In this document: positions 55,237-64,000 of the stretch, in pieces | How the letters are laid out: each line of letters begins with the position of its first letter | How positions within the stretch are numbered: position 1 is the stretch's first letter | Source: Cutibacterium modestum | Lineage (GTDB): Bacteria > Actinomycetota > Actinomycetes > Propionibacteriales > Propionibacteriaceae | Length of the DNA: 64,000 nucleotides | NCBI RefSeq assembly: GCF_008326345.1 | Contig: NZ_BJEN01000003.1 | Coordinates: 1 to 64,000 of the forward strand | Direction: 5' to 3' | Made by a program: the position numbers and the translations under genes | Notes under the pieces: model-generated | What the model was told of the DNA's origin: nothing | The model's database searches: none | Seen by the model: only the letters and a program-made list of their open reading frames with translations

Positions 55237-56511
55237 ATGATCGATCCCAAGCTCCTGCGAACGGATCCGGACACCGTTCGCCGCTCCCAGGTCGCCCGCG
55301 GCGAGGACCCCTCGATCGTGGACAATGTCGTCGCCGCAGATGAGGCTCGTCGTGAGGCTATTGCCGCCCATGAGAACCTGCGCGCAGAACAGAAGGGACT
55401 CGGCAAGCGGATCGCCAAGGCATCTGGTGACGAGAAGGCGGAGCTGCTGACCCGTACCAAAACAATCTCTGGTGAAGTCGCTGACCTCAAAAAGGCCGCA
55501 GACGAGGCTGACGCCAAGTTCACCGAACTCGCCAAGACCCTTGGCAATATCGTCATCGACGGGGTCCCTGCTGGTGGCGAAGATGAGGGCGCCATCAAGG
55601 AGACCATTGGAACCCCGCGTGACTTTGCCGCTGAAGGATTTAAACCCAAGGATCATCTTGAGATCGGTGAAGCCCTCGGGGCTATCGACATGGAGCGTGG
55701 CACGAAGATTTCTGGATCCCGTTTCTACGTTCTTACCGGCGTTGGTGCCCAGTTGGAATTGGCCCTGCTCAACCTGGCGATGTCCAAAGCGGCTCAGTGG
55801 GGATTCACTCCAATGATCCCGCCGGCCCTAGTCAAGCCGTCGGCCATGGAGGGCACCGGGTTCCTCGGCCAAGCTGCCGACGACGTTTACTACCTGCCCA
55901 AGGATGATCAGTACCTCGTTGGAACCTCCGAGGTGGCTCTAGCGGCTTTCCATTCCGAGGAGATTCTTGACGACGCCGAACTGCCTAAGCGTTACGTAGC
56001 CTTCTCTCCGTGTTACCGACGCGAGGCCGGCTCGTACGGCAAGGACACCCGCGGTATCTTCCGCGTCCACTGGTTCGACAAGGTCGAGATGTTCGTTTAT
56101 TGCCTCCCAGAGGAGGCTGAGGCTTGGCACGAGAAGTTACTTAGCTTTGAGAAGGACTTCATCACGGCGCTAGAAATCCCATTCCAGGTGCTTGATGTTG
56201 CCTCCGGGGACCTGGGCCTGTCGGCTGCTCGCAAATACGATTGCTACGGCTGGCTGCCAACCCAGAACCGCTATCGCGAGATTACTTCGACGTCGAACTG
56301 CACTACCTTCCAGGCCCGTCGCTTGTCCATCCGCCACCGCGGACCCGACGGCGTCGAGCCCCTGGCCACCCTCAATGGCACCTTGTGTGCGATGACTCGC
56401 ATCATCATCATGTTGCTGGAGAATCACCAGCAGGCTGATGGCTCGGTGCGGGTGCCCAAGGCGCTGCGCCCTTACCTGGGTGGGCGTGGGTTCATCGAGC
56501 CTGCGAAATGA
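55237..56511 (+). CDS. serS: Seryl-tRNA synthetase
   Basis: The 424-residue class II synthetase has the N-terminal coiled-coil arm (about 30-105) that grips tRNA-Ser, motif 2 in [19 protein letters not shown] and motif 3 in [20 protein letters not shown]. It charges tRNA-Ser, and also tRNA-Sec where present. ATG at 55237 follows the sequence gcccggtagaatcgggcac, a weak ribosome site. Its stop overlaps the next start (ATGA at 56508). Confidence 0.97.
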   Translation: MIDPKLLRTDPDTVRRSQVARGEDPSIVDNVVAADEARREAIAAHENLRAEQKGLGKRIAKASGDEKAELLTRTKTISGEVADLKKAADEADAKFTELAKTLGNIVIDGVPAGGEDEGAIKETIGTPRDFAAEGFKPKDHLEIGEALGAIDMERGTKISGSRFYVLTGVGAQLELALLNLAMSKAAQWGFTPMIPPALVKPSAMEGTGFLGQAADDVYYLPKDDQYLVGTSEVALAAFHSEEILDDAELPKRYVAFSPCYRREAGSYGKDTRGIFRVHWFDKVEMFVYCLPEEAEAWHEKLLSFEKDFITALEIPFQVLDVASGDLGLSAARKYDCYGWLPTQNRYREITSTSNCTTFQARRLSIRHRGPDGVEPLATLNGTLCAMTRIIIMLLENHQQADGSVRVPKALRPYLGGRGFIEPAK

Positions 56512-57906
56512 ATGACGATCCGTATTATCGGGAGTTGCCCGACGGCACGATTAAGCAGGTCAACCCGTTCACCGGGACGAAAGTGTGGACGGTTCCGGGT
56601 CGCGGGGCGCGCCCGCTGGGTAGACCAGCCGAGCAACTTCAGAACCTGACCGAGCGCGATCGCCATGCTGCATGCACGTTCTGCCCTGATAACCATTTGT
56701 TGACGCCGCCGGAGAAGACCCGGCTGGTGAAGCGCGAGGGCGGTCTGGTGCGCGGTCATGACCTCATTCGTCACGTTCCGGCCGACCAGCTCGATGCGAC
56801 TGTCCCGGAGTTTCGACGCGTCCCCAACCTTTTCGAGATCCTGTCGTGGCAGTACTGGCAACTCAACTGGGGGATGGACCTGCCTCGAGCGTCGCGGGAT
56901 TGGCAGGAGGAGTACCTGATCCAATCCGGCAGGGGAGGCCCACGTGAGGTCGGTTCTCAACGCCAAGTTCAAAGCGGTGGGGTCGGAGCAGCATGCTGAA
57001 ACCCTCAAGCCCCAGGAATTGCGTGAGGCTTCTGCGGCTTTCTTCGCTGGTGGGCATGACGTTGTCGTCGCCCGCCGTCACTACACCGATGAGGGCACAA
57101 CGACCGCCGACATTGCCGGATCGGCGAGTCTTACTGTCGATGAGCATCGAGCCTTCATGGCCCTGACCGTCGACTCTATGGCTCAACTTCACCGACACAA
57201 CAAGCATGTGCGGTATGTGGTGGTTTTCCAGAACTGGCTCAAGCCGGCTGGGGCCTCCTTAGACCACTTGCATAAACAGTTGGTGGCCATTGACGAGGTG
57301 GGTGCCGATAACGAGTCGGTGCTGCCGAAAGCTGTCCTCGACCCGGGCATTTTTAATCGATGGGGGCCTGACTTCGCGGTAGAGCATGGTCTCGTGCTGG
57401 CTCGCAATGAGGGGGCTGTCATGACAGTTGGGTTTGGGCACCGTTACCCGTCGGTGGAGGTGTGGTCGACGAGCCGAGCCGATCAGCCCTGGCAGATCGA
57501 CGATGAGGGGATTGACGCCGTCTCAGACCTCCTACACGCCGCGCATGTAGCCGTCAGCGACGATGTACCCGCCAATGAGGAGTGGCATTACCGCCCGATG
57601 GGTACGGGGATTCCGGTGCCGTGGAGGATCATCCTCAAATTGCGCGTCTCAACCCTGGCCGGATTCGAAGGAGGCACGAAGATTTACGTCAACACCATCT
57701 CCCCGGCCTCCCTCGCTGCCCAGCTGTTGCCGAAACTGCAGGAAGCTAGGGCAGCCGGACGAATCGCTGCAATGGGCCTGGGGGACGAGTGCGGATCCCC
57801 AAGGCAGTGCTTGCTGCTACGCACGCGGGGCGAGGAGAAGGGCTCAAGTGCGGGTGACGGCGGTTCGGTGTCCCGACGTGGGCGCGGTCACGAACCGGGT
57901 ACATAG
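56508..57906 (+). pseudogene. DUF4921 / GalT-like nucleotidyl protein, one-base frameshift
   Basis: The first part, from ATG at 56508, has YYRELPDGTIKQVNPFTGTK and the CTFCPDN zinc motif. The second, from GTG at 56944, has FFAGGHDVVVARRH, FQNWLKPAGASLDHLHKQLV (HIT-like active site) and STLAGFEGGTKIYVNTISP. They join if one extra A near 56917 is dropped, giving YLSNPAGEAHVRSVLN across the break. The whole would be about 460 residues. The C-terminal 25 residues (GEEKGSSAGDGG...) look unlike relatives and may be run-on. Function of the family is not established. Confidence 0.78.
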
Positions 57907-57999
57907 GGACGGTATACTACCGAGCGGCCAAATGGTGCCGATGACACGTCGTCATGCCAAGATAGAACGAAGTTGGCCTGGAAAAGTTAGACTCTATTA

Positions 58000-58758
58000 A
58001 TGGAGCCTAGTCGATCAGCACTGACGACACTCGAGGTGTTGGGTGCTTTGTCCAATTGCGTTGAGCCACAGTACGCAAGCACTTTGGCTCGGCGACTGGG
58101 GATTCCGAGAACTACGACGTACAGGATTCTTGCTGCGCTGGTGATTAAGGGGTACGTCATCCATGATTCGGAATTGGGGAGATATTCACTTGGTCCGGCA
58201 GCATACGAGTTGTCGGCTGCCTATGAGCGGCAGGAACCGTTACGCCGGGTGAGCCTCCCCGTCATTGACCGTCTTGTGGACGAAACCCATTCAAGCGCTC
58301 ATCTTGCACTGCTCCGAGGATCAGACGTCATATACATTGTGGAACAGCGAAGTACTCATACCCCATCGCTCATCACCGAGGTGGGGGTCAGACTTCCGGC
58401 TGAGATCACCGCGACCGGAAGGTCGATGTTGTCTTGCCTATCATGGACGCAAGTAGATGCGCTTTACCCGAGTTCAGCTGAGTTGTCGGCCGGTCATTCG
58501 AACTCACCAACCTCGACCGCAGAGCTGCACATGATGCTTGCCGAAATACGGCGGCGGGGATGGGCACGCGAGATTGATTCTGTGACGGTTGGATGGTCGA
58601 CCTTGGCTGTCCCGGTTGTGGATGTGTCAGGTTATCCGGTGGCTTCGATTGCCACGACGTACAAGACGGCGCTAGAGAGTAGAAGGTTCGAGAAAGCCCT
58701 CCTCGACCATCTCTTCAAAGCCGCGCAAGTAATCCAGCGTCGACTGAATATGCATTGA
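58000..58758 (+). CDS. IclR-family transcriptional regulator
   Basis: The 252-residue protein has the N-terminal winged helix (about 8-60: LEVLGALSNCVEPQYASTLA, GIPRTTTYRILAALV) and the IclR effector domain (about 75-245), with ITATGRSMLSCLS and SVTVGWSTLAVPVVDVSGYP. The family controls catabolic operons in response to the pathway substrate. It precedes the acyl-CoA dehydrogenase cluster and is its likely regulator. Repeated GTTTCNCAT motifs lie in the gap. Confidence 0.93.
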   Translation: MEPSRSALTTLEVLGALSNCVEPQYASTLARRLGIPRTTTYRILAALVIKGYVIHDSELGRYSLGPAAYELSAAYERQEPLRRVSLPVIDRLVDETHSSAHLALLRGSDVIYIVEQRSTHTPSLITEVGVRLPAEITATGRSMLSCLSWTQVDALYPSSAELSAGHSNSPTSTAELHMMLAEIRRRGWAREIDSVTVGWSTLAVPVVDVSGYPVASIATTYKTALESRRFEKALLDHLFKAAQVIQRRLNMH

Positions 58759-58827
58759 CTTAAAAAGATTTGAATAAAGCGAGAACCCAAGAGAAATTTT
58801 GGTGAGTAGTGGCTACGATATTCCGTC

Positions 58828-58864
58828 GTTTCACATGCGGTATCTGCTGTTTCTCATATGAAAC
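58828..58864. promoter_or_regulatory. Candidate IclR operator upstream of the acyl-CoA dehydrogenase
   Basis: GTTTCACAT at 58828-58836 and GTTTCTCAT at 58849-58857 are direct repeats 21 bases apart, two helical turns. The second is also half of the palindrome GTTTC-N6-GAAAC (58849-58864). The site lies about 100 bases before the dehydrogenase start, in an AT-rich stretch. Confidence 0.45.
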
Positions 58865-58966
58865 ACCAAGTGGCGTGTCCACATTGCGTTGCGCCAAAAT
58901 CACCAACTAACGTCCGGTCTCGTAGATAGGACGCTGAAGTCAATGAGGCCACAAGCGTAATCGACA

Positions 58967-60130
58967 ATGATTGGGGTTGCGATGTGTTATCACCTGTCGG
59001 ATGAGCATGAGATGCTGCGGCAGTTTGTCCGCGAATTCGCTGAGTCAAAGCTTGCGCCCAATGCGGCGGAGGTTGATGAAAAAGGTGTTTTCGCTCAGCA
59101 GCAGTACGATTCCCTCGTGGAGGCAGGATTTGCAGCGCCTGGTATTCCGGAGCGATATGGTGGCGACGGTTCGGATGAAATCGCTGCAGCAATAATCATG
59201 GAAGAAGTCGCCCGAGTTTGTGCGTCATCGTCCACCGTTATCTCCTCCAATGAGCTTGGCGCCGTTCCCCTTCTCAAATACGGTAGTGAGGAGCAGAGAA
59301 GCCGTTACCTTTCCGAGGTTGCATCGGGGAAGGCGCTTTTCGGCTATGCTCTTTCAGAAGCTGATGCAGGGTCGGATCCAGCTGCTCTCAAGTGTCGAGC
59401 GGACGAGGATGGTGACAGTTTCGTCCTGAATGGCGTCAAGGCGTGGGTGACGGAGGCTGGAGAGGCCAAGTACTTGGTCGTGTTCGCGGTTACCGACCCA
59501 AGTGATTCACGTCACAGGATCAGCGCCTTGATGGTCCACGCCGACGATCCCGGCATCAGTTATGGGGCCCCGGAACACAAGATGGGGATACGGGGGTCGG
59601 TTACTAGGGAAGTCATTTTCAAAGATACGCGTATCCCCAAGGAGCGAGTGATTGGCCGCCGTGGTCACGGGTTGAGTGTTGCCCTGGGTACGCTTGACAA
59701 CTCACGTGTCTCGATCGCAGCGCAGGCAGTGGGGATTGCGCAAGGGGCCTTGGACACTGCCACGGATTACGTTCAGAAGCGTAGGCAATTTGGCCAGCCG
59801 CTGTCCAACTTTGAAGGAATTCAATTCATGCTCGCGGACATGGCCATGCGGTTAGAGGCGGCGCGTGCGCTCACGTACTCCGCAGCTGACCGCAGCGGGC
59901 GCCAGACCGATGACGTGAGCTATTTCGGTGCGGCAGCCAAATGCTTCGCCTCGGATACGGCGATGTCGGTCTGTACCGACGCAGTCCAACTGCTCGGTGG
60001 TATCGGCTATTCGAAGGAGTCCGCAGTTGAGCGGATGTTTCGTGACGCCAAGGTCACACAGATATACGAGGGTACGAATCAGATCCAGCGGATCGTTATC
60101 GCGCGCCAACCCTTCGGCAAGTGTCGCTGA
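58967..60130 (+). CDS. Acyl-CoA dehydrogenase (CaiA-like)
   Basis: The 387-residue flavoenzyme shows FGYALSEADAGSDPAALK and GVKAWVTEAGEAKYLVVF (FAD and substrate sites), RRQFGQPLSNFEGIQF and the C-terminal catalytic Glu in QIYEGTNQIQR. With FixABC and a CaiB-like transferase next door it probably works as the reductase of an enoyl-CoA such as crotonobetainyl-CoA, not as a beta-oxidation enzyme. It may start at 58967 or at the ATG five codons later. Confidence 0.9.
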   Translation: MIGVAMCYHLSDEHEMLRQFVREFAESKLAPNAAEVDEKGVFAQQQYDSLVEAGFAAPGIPERYGGDGSDEIAAAIIMEEVARVCASSSTVISSNELGAVPLLKYGSEEQRSRYLSEVASGKALFGYALSEADAGSDPAALKCRADEDGDSFVLNGVKAWVTEAGEAKYLVVFAVTDPSDSRHRISALMVHADDPGISYGAPEHKMGIRGSVTREVIFKDTRIPKERVIGRRGHGLSVALGTLDNSRVSIAAQAVGIAQGALDTATDYVQKRRQFGQPLSNFEGIQFMLADMAMRLEAARALTYSAADRSGRQTDDVSYFGAAAKCFASDTAMSVCTDAVQLLGGIGYSKESAVERMFRDAKVTQIYEGTNQIQRIVIARQPFGKCR

Positions 60131-60167
60131 CGTCATTCGTTTGGAGGGGAAGAAAGGGTATTTGATC

Positions 60168-61313
60168 GTGTCTAAAGGTGTGCTTGGGGGAGTCAGGGTC
60201 CTGGATCTTTCGCGTGTTCTGGCAGGTCCATACTGCGGCGCATTCCTCTCGGATCTGGGTGCAGATGTCGTCAAGGTCGAAGCTCCGATCGGGGATGATG
60301 CGCGTCACTTAGGGCCATTCAAAGACGATGAAAGCGTGTATTTTGCCGAGTTGAACCGTGGTAAGCGAAGTATCGTCCTGAACTTCAAGAATCCCGAGGA
60401 CCACGAACGTTTCATGAAACTTGTCGAACACGCGGACGTGGTGCTAGAGAATTTCCGCCCGGGGGTAACGAAACGTTTGGGAGTGGATGCTCAAAGCGTG
60501 CACGAGGTCAACCCGCGGGTGGTATACGCCAGTATTTCGGGGTTCGGCCAGGAAGGGCCGTTTCGAAACCGCCCGGCATATGACCTGATCGTGCAGGCGA
60601 TGAGCGGGATCATGGCCGCCACGGGCCCGAAGGGAGGACAACCGACACGCGTTGGTGAATCGCTGGGCGATGTCGTTTCGGGCGTTTTCGCCGGATGGGC
60701 GATCAGCGCTGCCCTTTACGAGCGCGAGCGTACTGGGACTGGCCGCACTATCGATGTCTCGATGTTTGATTCCCTGATTGCGTTGCAGGTGACCAATCTG
60801 AGTCTTCTTCTTGCTGATGGCGAGCTGCCGGGGCGAATCGGCAATCGTCATCCGGTGTCTGTGCCGTTTGACACCTATCCAGCTATGGATGGGCTAGTTG
60901 CTTTAGCGGTGGCAAACGATCGAATTTGGGGGCGCTTGGTCGACCTCATGGAGCGACCAGACCTCGGCATTAACGAGGCGTATCTCGGTGACATGAATCG
61001 TGCGGACAGAAGAGACGAAATCACGAAACTGGTGTCTGGGTGGACACGGACGATGACTGTCACCGAACTTCTGAGGAAAGCAGAGGAGGCCGGTATACCC
61101 GCTGCACCCGTTTGGAACCTCGAAGATGCACTTGAAAGCGAACACGTGGTTGCACGCCACTCACTCGGCCACTTCACTCATCCGGGGCTTGGGAAGATGC
61201 CGTACATCCGGTTCCCCGTAGATTTCGGGTCCGGCGAGGCGGAGGTGTCCTCGGCGCCGCCACCGCGTTTGGGGGAACAGACCGCGGAGACCATCGCCGC
61301 GGAATGGGGATGA
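60168..61313 (+). CDS. CaiB/BaiF-family CoA-transferase
   Basis: The 381-residue protein is a class III CoA-transferase: VRVLDLSRVLAGPYCG at the N-terminus, KVEAPIGDD, RGKRSIVLNFK, the catalytic Asp in NRPAYDLIVQAMSG, and TGTGRTIDVSMFDSL. Such enzymes move CoA between carboxylic acids (carnitine, bile acids, formyl/oxalate). I chose GTG at 60168, after AGAAAGGG; the frame before it overlaps the dehydrogenase. It would supply the CoA ester for the neighbouring dehydrogenase. Confidence 0.9.
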   Translation: MSKGVLGGVRVLDLSRVLAGPYCGAFLSDLGADVVKVEAPIGDDARHLGPFKDDESVYFAELNRGKRSIVLNFKNPEDHERFMKLVEHADVVLENFRPGVTKRLGVDAQSVHEVNPRVVYASISGFGQEGPFRNRPAYDLIVQAMSGIMAATGPKGGQPTRVGESLGDVVSGVFAGWAISAALYERERTGTGRTIDVSMFDSLIALQVTNLSLLLADGELPGRIGNRHPVSVPFDTYPAMDGLVALAVANDRIWGRLVDLMERPDLGINEAYLGDMNRADRRDEITKLVSGWTRTMTVTELLRKAEEAGIPAAPVWNLEDALESEHVVARHSLGHFTHPGLGKMPYIRFPVDFGSGEAEVSSAPPPRLGEQTAETIAAEWG

Positions 61314-61442
61314 CCGAAAGGTGATGGCTGGATGCCGGCGCTGCGTTCGCAAAGTTTGCGGACCTCCGTTTGCTGTCCGGCAATTGATTAATAGTCGAAG
61401 TTTCTGAGTCGAAGAGATCAGCTGTTTCAGAAGGGAAAAGCA

Positions 61443-62203
61443 ATGACGATTGCCGTTGCATATAAAGTAGCTGCCAATCCTCAAGATTCACGTGTTGGAG
61501 CGGATGGAAAAATAGACTGGTCCCGCGCGAAATTAGGGATCAGTGAGTATGACCCTGCAGCGATTCAAGTGGCTAGGGAGTTGGGTAATGCCTGTGGGGA
61601 TGAGGTCGTCGGTGTCAGCGTTGGCACGGTCGCCGCGACTGCTGCCAGGGAGAAAAAAGTGTCTTGGCTCGAGGCGTGGACCGAGTCGTGACCTTGGGCG
61701 ACGATGAGACCAGTGAATGGTCAAGTGTCCAGGTTGCGAGTGCGCTCGCGGCTTTGGCCCAACGTATTGAGGGTGTTGAGCTGGTTGTTGCTGGCGACGC
61801 ATCCGTCGATGAGGGCGCCCAATTGATGTCTGCGCTTGTTGGGGCTCGTCTCGGATGGCCCACCTTTTTGGAAGTCACACACGTCGAGCCTTGTGACGCA
61901 GGCTGGCAAATCACTCAAAACCACGATGGTGGCAGCCGCGTCATTCGTACGGACGGTGCGGCGGTTGTTGCCGTGACGCCGGATGCGACGACTCCGAGAG
62001 CGCCTGGGATGAAAGACATCCTCAAGGCGGCGAAGAAGCCAATGGAAGACGTGGAATGCTCCGAGTTGGACATCTCTCGGGCGACCGTGCATGTCGTTTC
62101 ACGTGGGCCAGCACCGGTAAGGGGGCGGAAACACCGGGTTTTCACGGGGGATGATGCTGCTGGCCAGCTTGTTTCCGCCCTCCGAGATGCGTGTGTCATT
62201 TGA
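61443..62203 (+). pseudogene. fixA: FixA / electron-transfer flavoprotein beta subunit, frameshift at A6
   Basis: The frame from ATG at 61443 (AYKVAANPQDSRVG, WSRAKLGISEYDPAAIQVA) ends at 61691 after AAREKK. The rest, from about 61660 in the -1 frame, gives SVLARGVDRVVTLGDDETSE and GMKDILKAAKKP, then RGRKHRVFTGDDAA. The break lies in six A (61653-61658); one more A would restore a protein of about 254 residues. EtfB-type subunits bind AMP and pair with FixB. Slippage on the A tract could produce some full-length protein, or the gene is broken. Confidence 0.85.
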
Positions 62204-62236
62204 CGAAAATCATTAAGGTATAAAGGAGCTTTCCAG

Positions 62237-63112
62237 ATGTCGACAAGTTGGATTGTCACCGCGCAGCCAAACATTTCGCAGTTGCTGGCGTTGGCCGAAC
62301 AAAGAGGCGACAGCGTCGTTGTGGTGGCGGTTGGGGTTACCGCTGAGCATTTTTCGGGTGTCGATCGAGTCGTCGAGGTTGAGGTTCCAGCCTCGGTGCC
62401 CGCTGAAGCAGTGGCGGGATCGGCAGCGGAGCAGGTTGCTGCGGAGCCTGGTGATGTGATCTTGTCTGGTACGTCGCCGGTAGACCGCGTCTTGGCTGCA
62501 GCGGTAGCCGTCCAGCTTGATGTTCCTATCTTTCGTGGGTTACAAGGACTGGAACCCGACAAGGCCACAGTCTTGCAATTTGGCGGTGTGCTGGAGTTGA
62601 CGCTTTCGCTTTCCACACCAATGGTTTTCGTCTGTGAACCGGGCGCGCCGACTGAGGGAGTATGTGCCGAGAGCACTCACGTGAACACTACCGTAGATGG
62701 AGTCACCGTCGTCTCAGAGGACAAAACTGACGGCCAGACCGTGAACTTGACTGCGTCGAAACGTATCGTGGCCTGCGGCCGTGGTTTCCGTGACAGGACA
62801 GACCTTCGGATTGCGCACGACTTCGCCGATCAGATTGGTGCGGATCTAGCTTGCTCGCGGCCGCTGGCAGAGGGGTTGGGCTGGTTTGAGAGAGAACTCT
62901 ATGTCGGAATCTCAGGGGCACAGGTTTCCCCTGAGCTCTACGCTGCGGTGGGGATTTCCGGTCAGCTGCAGCACGTTGTGGGAATGAATGGCTCGCAGAT
63001 CGTCGTGGCCATCAATTCCGATCCAGGTGCGCCGATTTTTGAACAGGCTGATTATGGGATCGTTGGGGACCTCTATGAAGTGCTTCCCGAGCTGACGAAG
63101 GCGTTGGCGTGA
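62237..63112 (+). CDS. fixB: FixB / electron-transfer flavoprotein alpha subunit
   Basis: The 291-residue protein has a C-terminal FAD-binding domain with the EtfA signature QHVVGMNGSQIVVAINSDPG and APIFEQADYGIVGDL, and a less conserved N-terminal domain. With FixA it transfers electrons between the dehydrogenase and the FixC quinone reductase. ATG at 62237 follows AAAGGAGC. The stop overlaps fixC (TGATG). Confidence 0.94.
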   Translation: MSTSWIVTAQPNISQLLALAEQRGDSVVVVAVGVTAEHFSGVDRVVEVEVPASVPAEAVAGSAAEQVAAEPGDVILSGTSPVDRVLAAAVAVQLDVPIFRGLQGLEPDKATVLQFGGVLELTLSLSTPMVFVCEPGAPTEGVCAESTHVNTTVDGVTVVSEDKTDGQTVNLTASKRIVACGRGFRDRTDLRIAHDFADQIGADLACSRPLAEGLGWFERELYVGISGAQVSPELYAAVGISGQLQHVVGMNGSQIVVAINSDPGAPIFEQADYGIVGDLYEVLPELTKALA

Positions 63113-64000
63113 TGAATGGGATTGCAGACATACTGCGTGAGTCGAGCCTCAAACCGGCCAAGTCGGTCCCGCAGCCGATGTGGGAGGTCCCAGGCGTCGA
63201 GCCTGACTTCGACGTCATCATCATCGGTGGTGGCGTGGCGGGTACTGTTGCGGCGTATCAGCTTTCTAGGGCAGGGCACGACGTGCTTCTCATCGAGCGT
63301 GGCCAAGAGCCTGGGAGCAAGAACCTCTCGGGGGGCGTTCTCTATTGCCGAGTTCTTCAAGAAATATTTCCAGACTTTCTGCAGGATGCCCCGGTCGAGC
63401 GCAAGATCACACGCAACCAGCTGATGCTCTTGAACGGAGACTCATCTGTCGCCCTTGATTACCGCGACGCACGACTCGCGGACCCGGTCAACGCTGTGAC
63501 GGTCCTCCGAGCGAAGCTCGATCCGTGGCTGTCGGGGAAATGCGAAGAGGCTGGCGCAACGGTCATGCCGGGCGTCCGTGTTGATTCCTTGATCGAGCGT
63601 GACGGGCAGTTCGTCGGGGTCCGATCGGGTGATGAAGAACTGTATTCACGCGTGGTCATTGCTGCCGATGGCGTGAACTCATTCTTGAGTCGTGATGCAG
63701 GCCTTCGGGGTCCAGAGCCCAAGGACAACCTCGCGGTGGGCGTGAAGTCAGTGATCGGCCTCGATGCCGGTGTTATCGAGGAGCGGTTTCGAGTCAACGG
63801 TGGTGAAGGCGCCGCGTATGCAGTCGTTGGTGATTGCACGAGGGGGGTTGCTGGAGGGGGATTCCTGTACACGAATATAGACAGCGTTTCGGCTGGAGTC
63901 GTTCTGCGGTTGGATGATTTGGAAAGGAGCGGTGCTTCGAGTTCACAGCTGCACGATCACTTCTTGACCCACCCGACCATTGCGCCCTTCCTCGCTGGCG
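63112..64000 (+). CDS. fixC: FixC / ETF-quinone oxidoreductase-like flavoprotein (partial)
   Basis: The first 296 codons of a FAD-dependent oxidoreductase are present; the gene runs past the right edge. It has the Rossmann signature VIIIGGGVAGTVAAYQLSRA, the following GSKNLSGGVLYCR typical of FixC, and VVIAADGVNSFLSRDAGL. The full protein is usually about 430 residues and works with the FixX ferredoxin, expected just beyond the window. Its start shares one base with the fixB stop. Confidence 0.93.
   Translation, partial: MNGIADILRESSLKPAKSVPQPMWEVPGVEPDFDVIIIGGGVAGTVAAYQLSRAGHDVLLIERGQEPGSKNLSGGVLYCRVLQEIFPDFLQDAPVERKITRNQLMLLNGDSSVALDYRDARLADPVNAVTVLRAKLDPWLSGKCEEAGATVMPGVRVDSLIERDGQFVGVRSGDEELYSRVVIAADGVNSFLSRDAGLRGPEPKDNLAVGVKSVIGLDAGVIEERFRVNGGEGAAYAVVGDCTRGVAGGGFLYTNIDSVSAGVVLRLDDLERSGASSSQLHDHFLTHPTIAPFLAG

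Noticed and set aside
61653-61659. AAAAAAG as a dnaX-type programmed -1 frameshift signal
   Set aside because: The zero frame reads AAA AAA G, not A AAA AAG, and I cannot see a stimulatory hairpin or upstream ribosome-binding element. Slippage remains possible, but programming is not supported.

Overview
The window reads as a chromosomal stretch of a propionibacterium, most likely Cutibacterium acnes or a close relative. This rests on its moderately high GC content, actinobacterial gene families (CsoR, DUF348/G5 cell-wall protein, DUF4921, YhaN/YhaO-like pair), the glpABC operon and the rpsF-ssb-rpsR-rplI cluster. No database search was possible, so the species is an inference. I saw no rRNA, tRNA or CRISPR array.

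Layout. 1-93 is the 3' end of an unidentified gene. 159-5075 (minus) holds a tandem phosphofructokinase of eukaryotic architecture, glutamine-dependent NAD synthetase and the wreck of a PfkB sugar kinase. 5149-10462 has an L,D-transpeptidase lipoprotein, two small membrane proteins, a pabC-ybaK pair (ybaK frameshifted) and a TetR-MATE efflux pair. 10525-14313 (minus) is a nuclease pair: a metallophosphoesterase and a coiled-coil ATPase broken by two frameshifts. 14748-20049 holds a MarR regulator, an amino-acid permease, a MarR-ClC operon and a 2-hydroxyacid dehydrogenase. 20467-24694 is glpABC, the anaerobic glycerol-3-phosphate dehydrogenase.

24878-27502 is a decaying island bracketed by two 67-bp palindromic repeats. 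It contains a secreted trypsin-like protease with five frameshifts, a frameshifted lipoprotein and an ABC-transporter scrap. 27625-31047 (minus) has a small membrane protein with 3-methyladenine glycosylase, a quinone-oxidoreductase-like enzyme and dnaB, with DnaA boxes upstream. 31549-34830 is a copper-resistance unit (CsoR operator, csoR, a copper chaperone with a Cys/His-rich tail, copA). A DUF348/G5-RlpA cell-wall protein follows, then an SDR/acyltransferase/effector-binding operon, endonuclease IV, a long-chain acyl-CoA synthetase, a fructose-type PTS (EIIBC, EIIA), a rhodanese and the ribosomal/SSB cluster ending in a strong terminator at 46629-46662.

46770-64000 alternates remnants (KgtP-like permease, GlxA/AraC regulator, pheA) with intact genes (2H phosphoesterase, ferritin, uppP, siderophore-interacting protein, aat, PRC-barrel/DUF2382 protein, serS). 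It ends in an IclR-controlled cluster: acyl-CoA dehydrogenase, CaiB-like CoA-transferase, FixA (frameshifted), FixB and FixC. Together these suggest electron transfer between a CoA-ester substrate and the quinone pool, as in carnitine reduction.

A recurring theme is single-base frameshifts, many at short homopolymers, in otherwise coherent genes. Some may be recent decay or phase variation and some may be sequence errors; the sequence alone cannot separate these.
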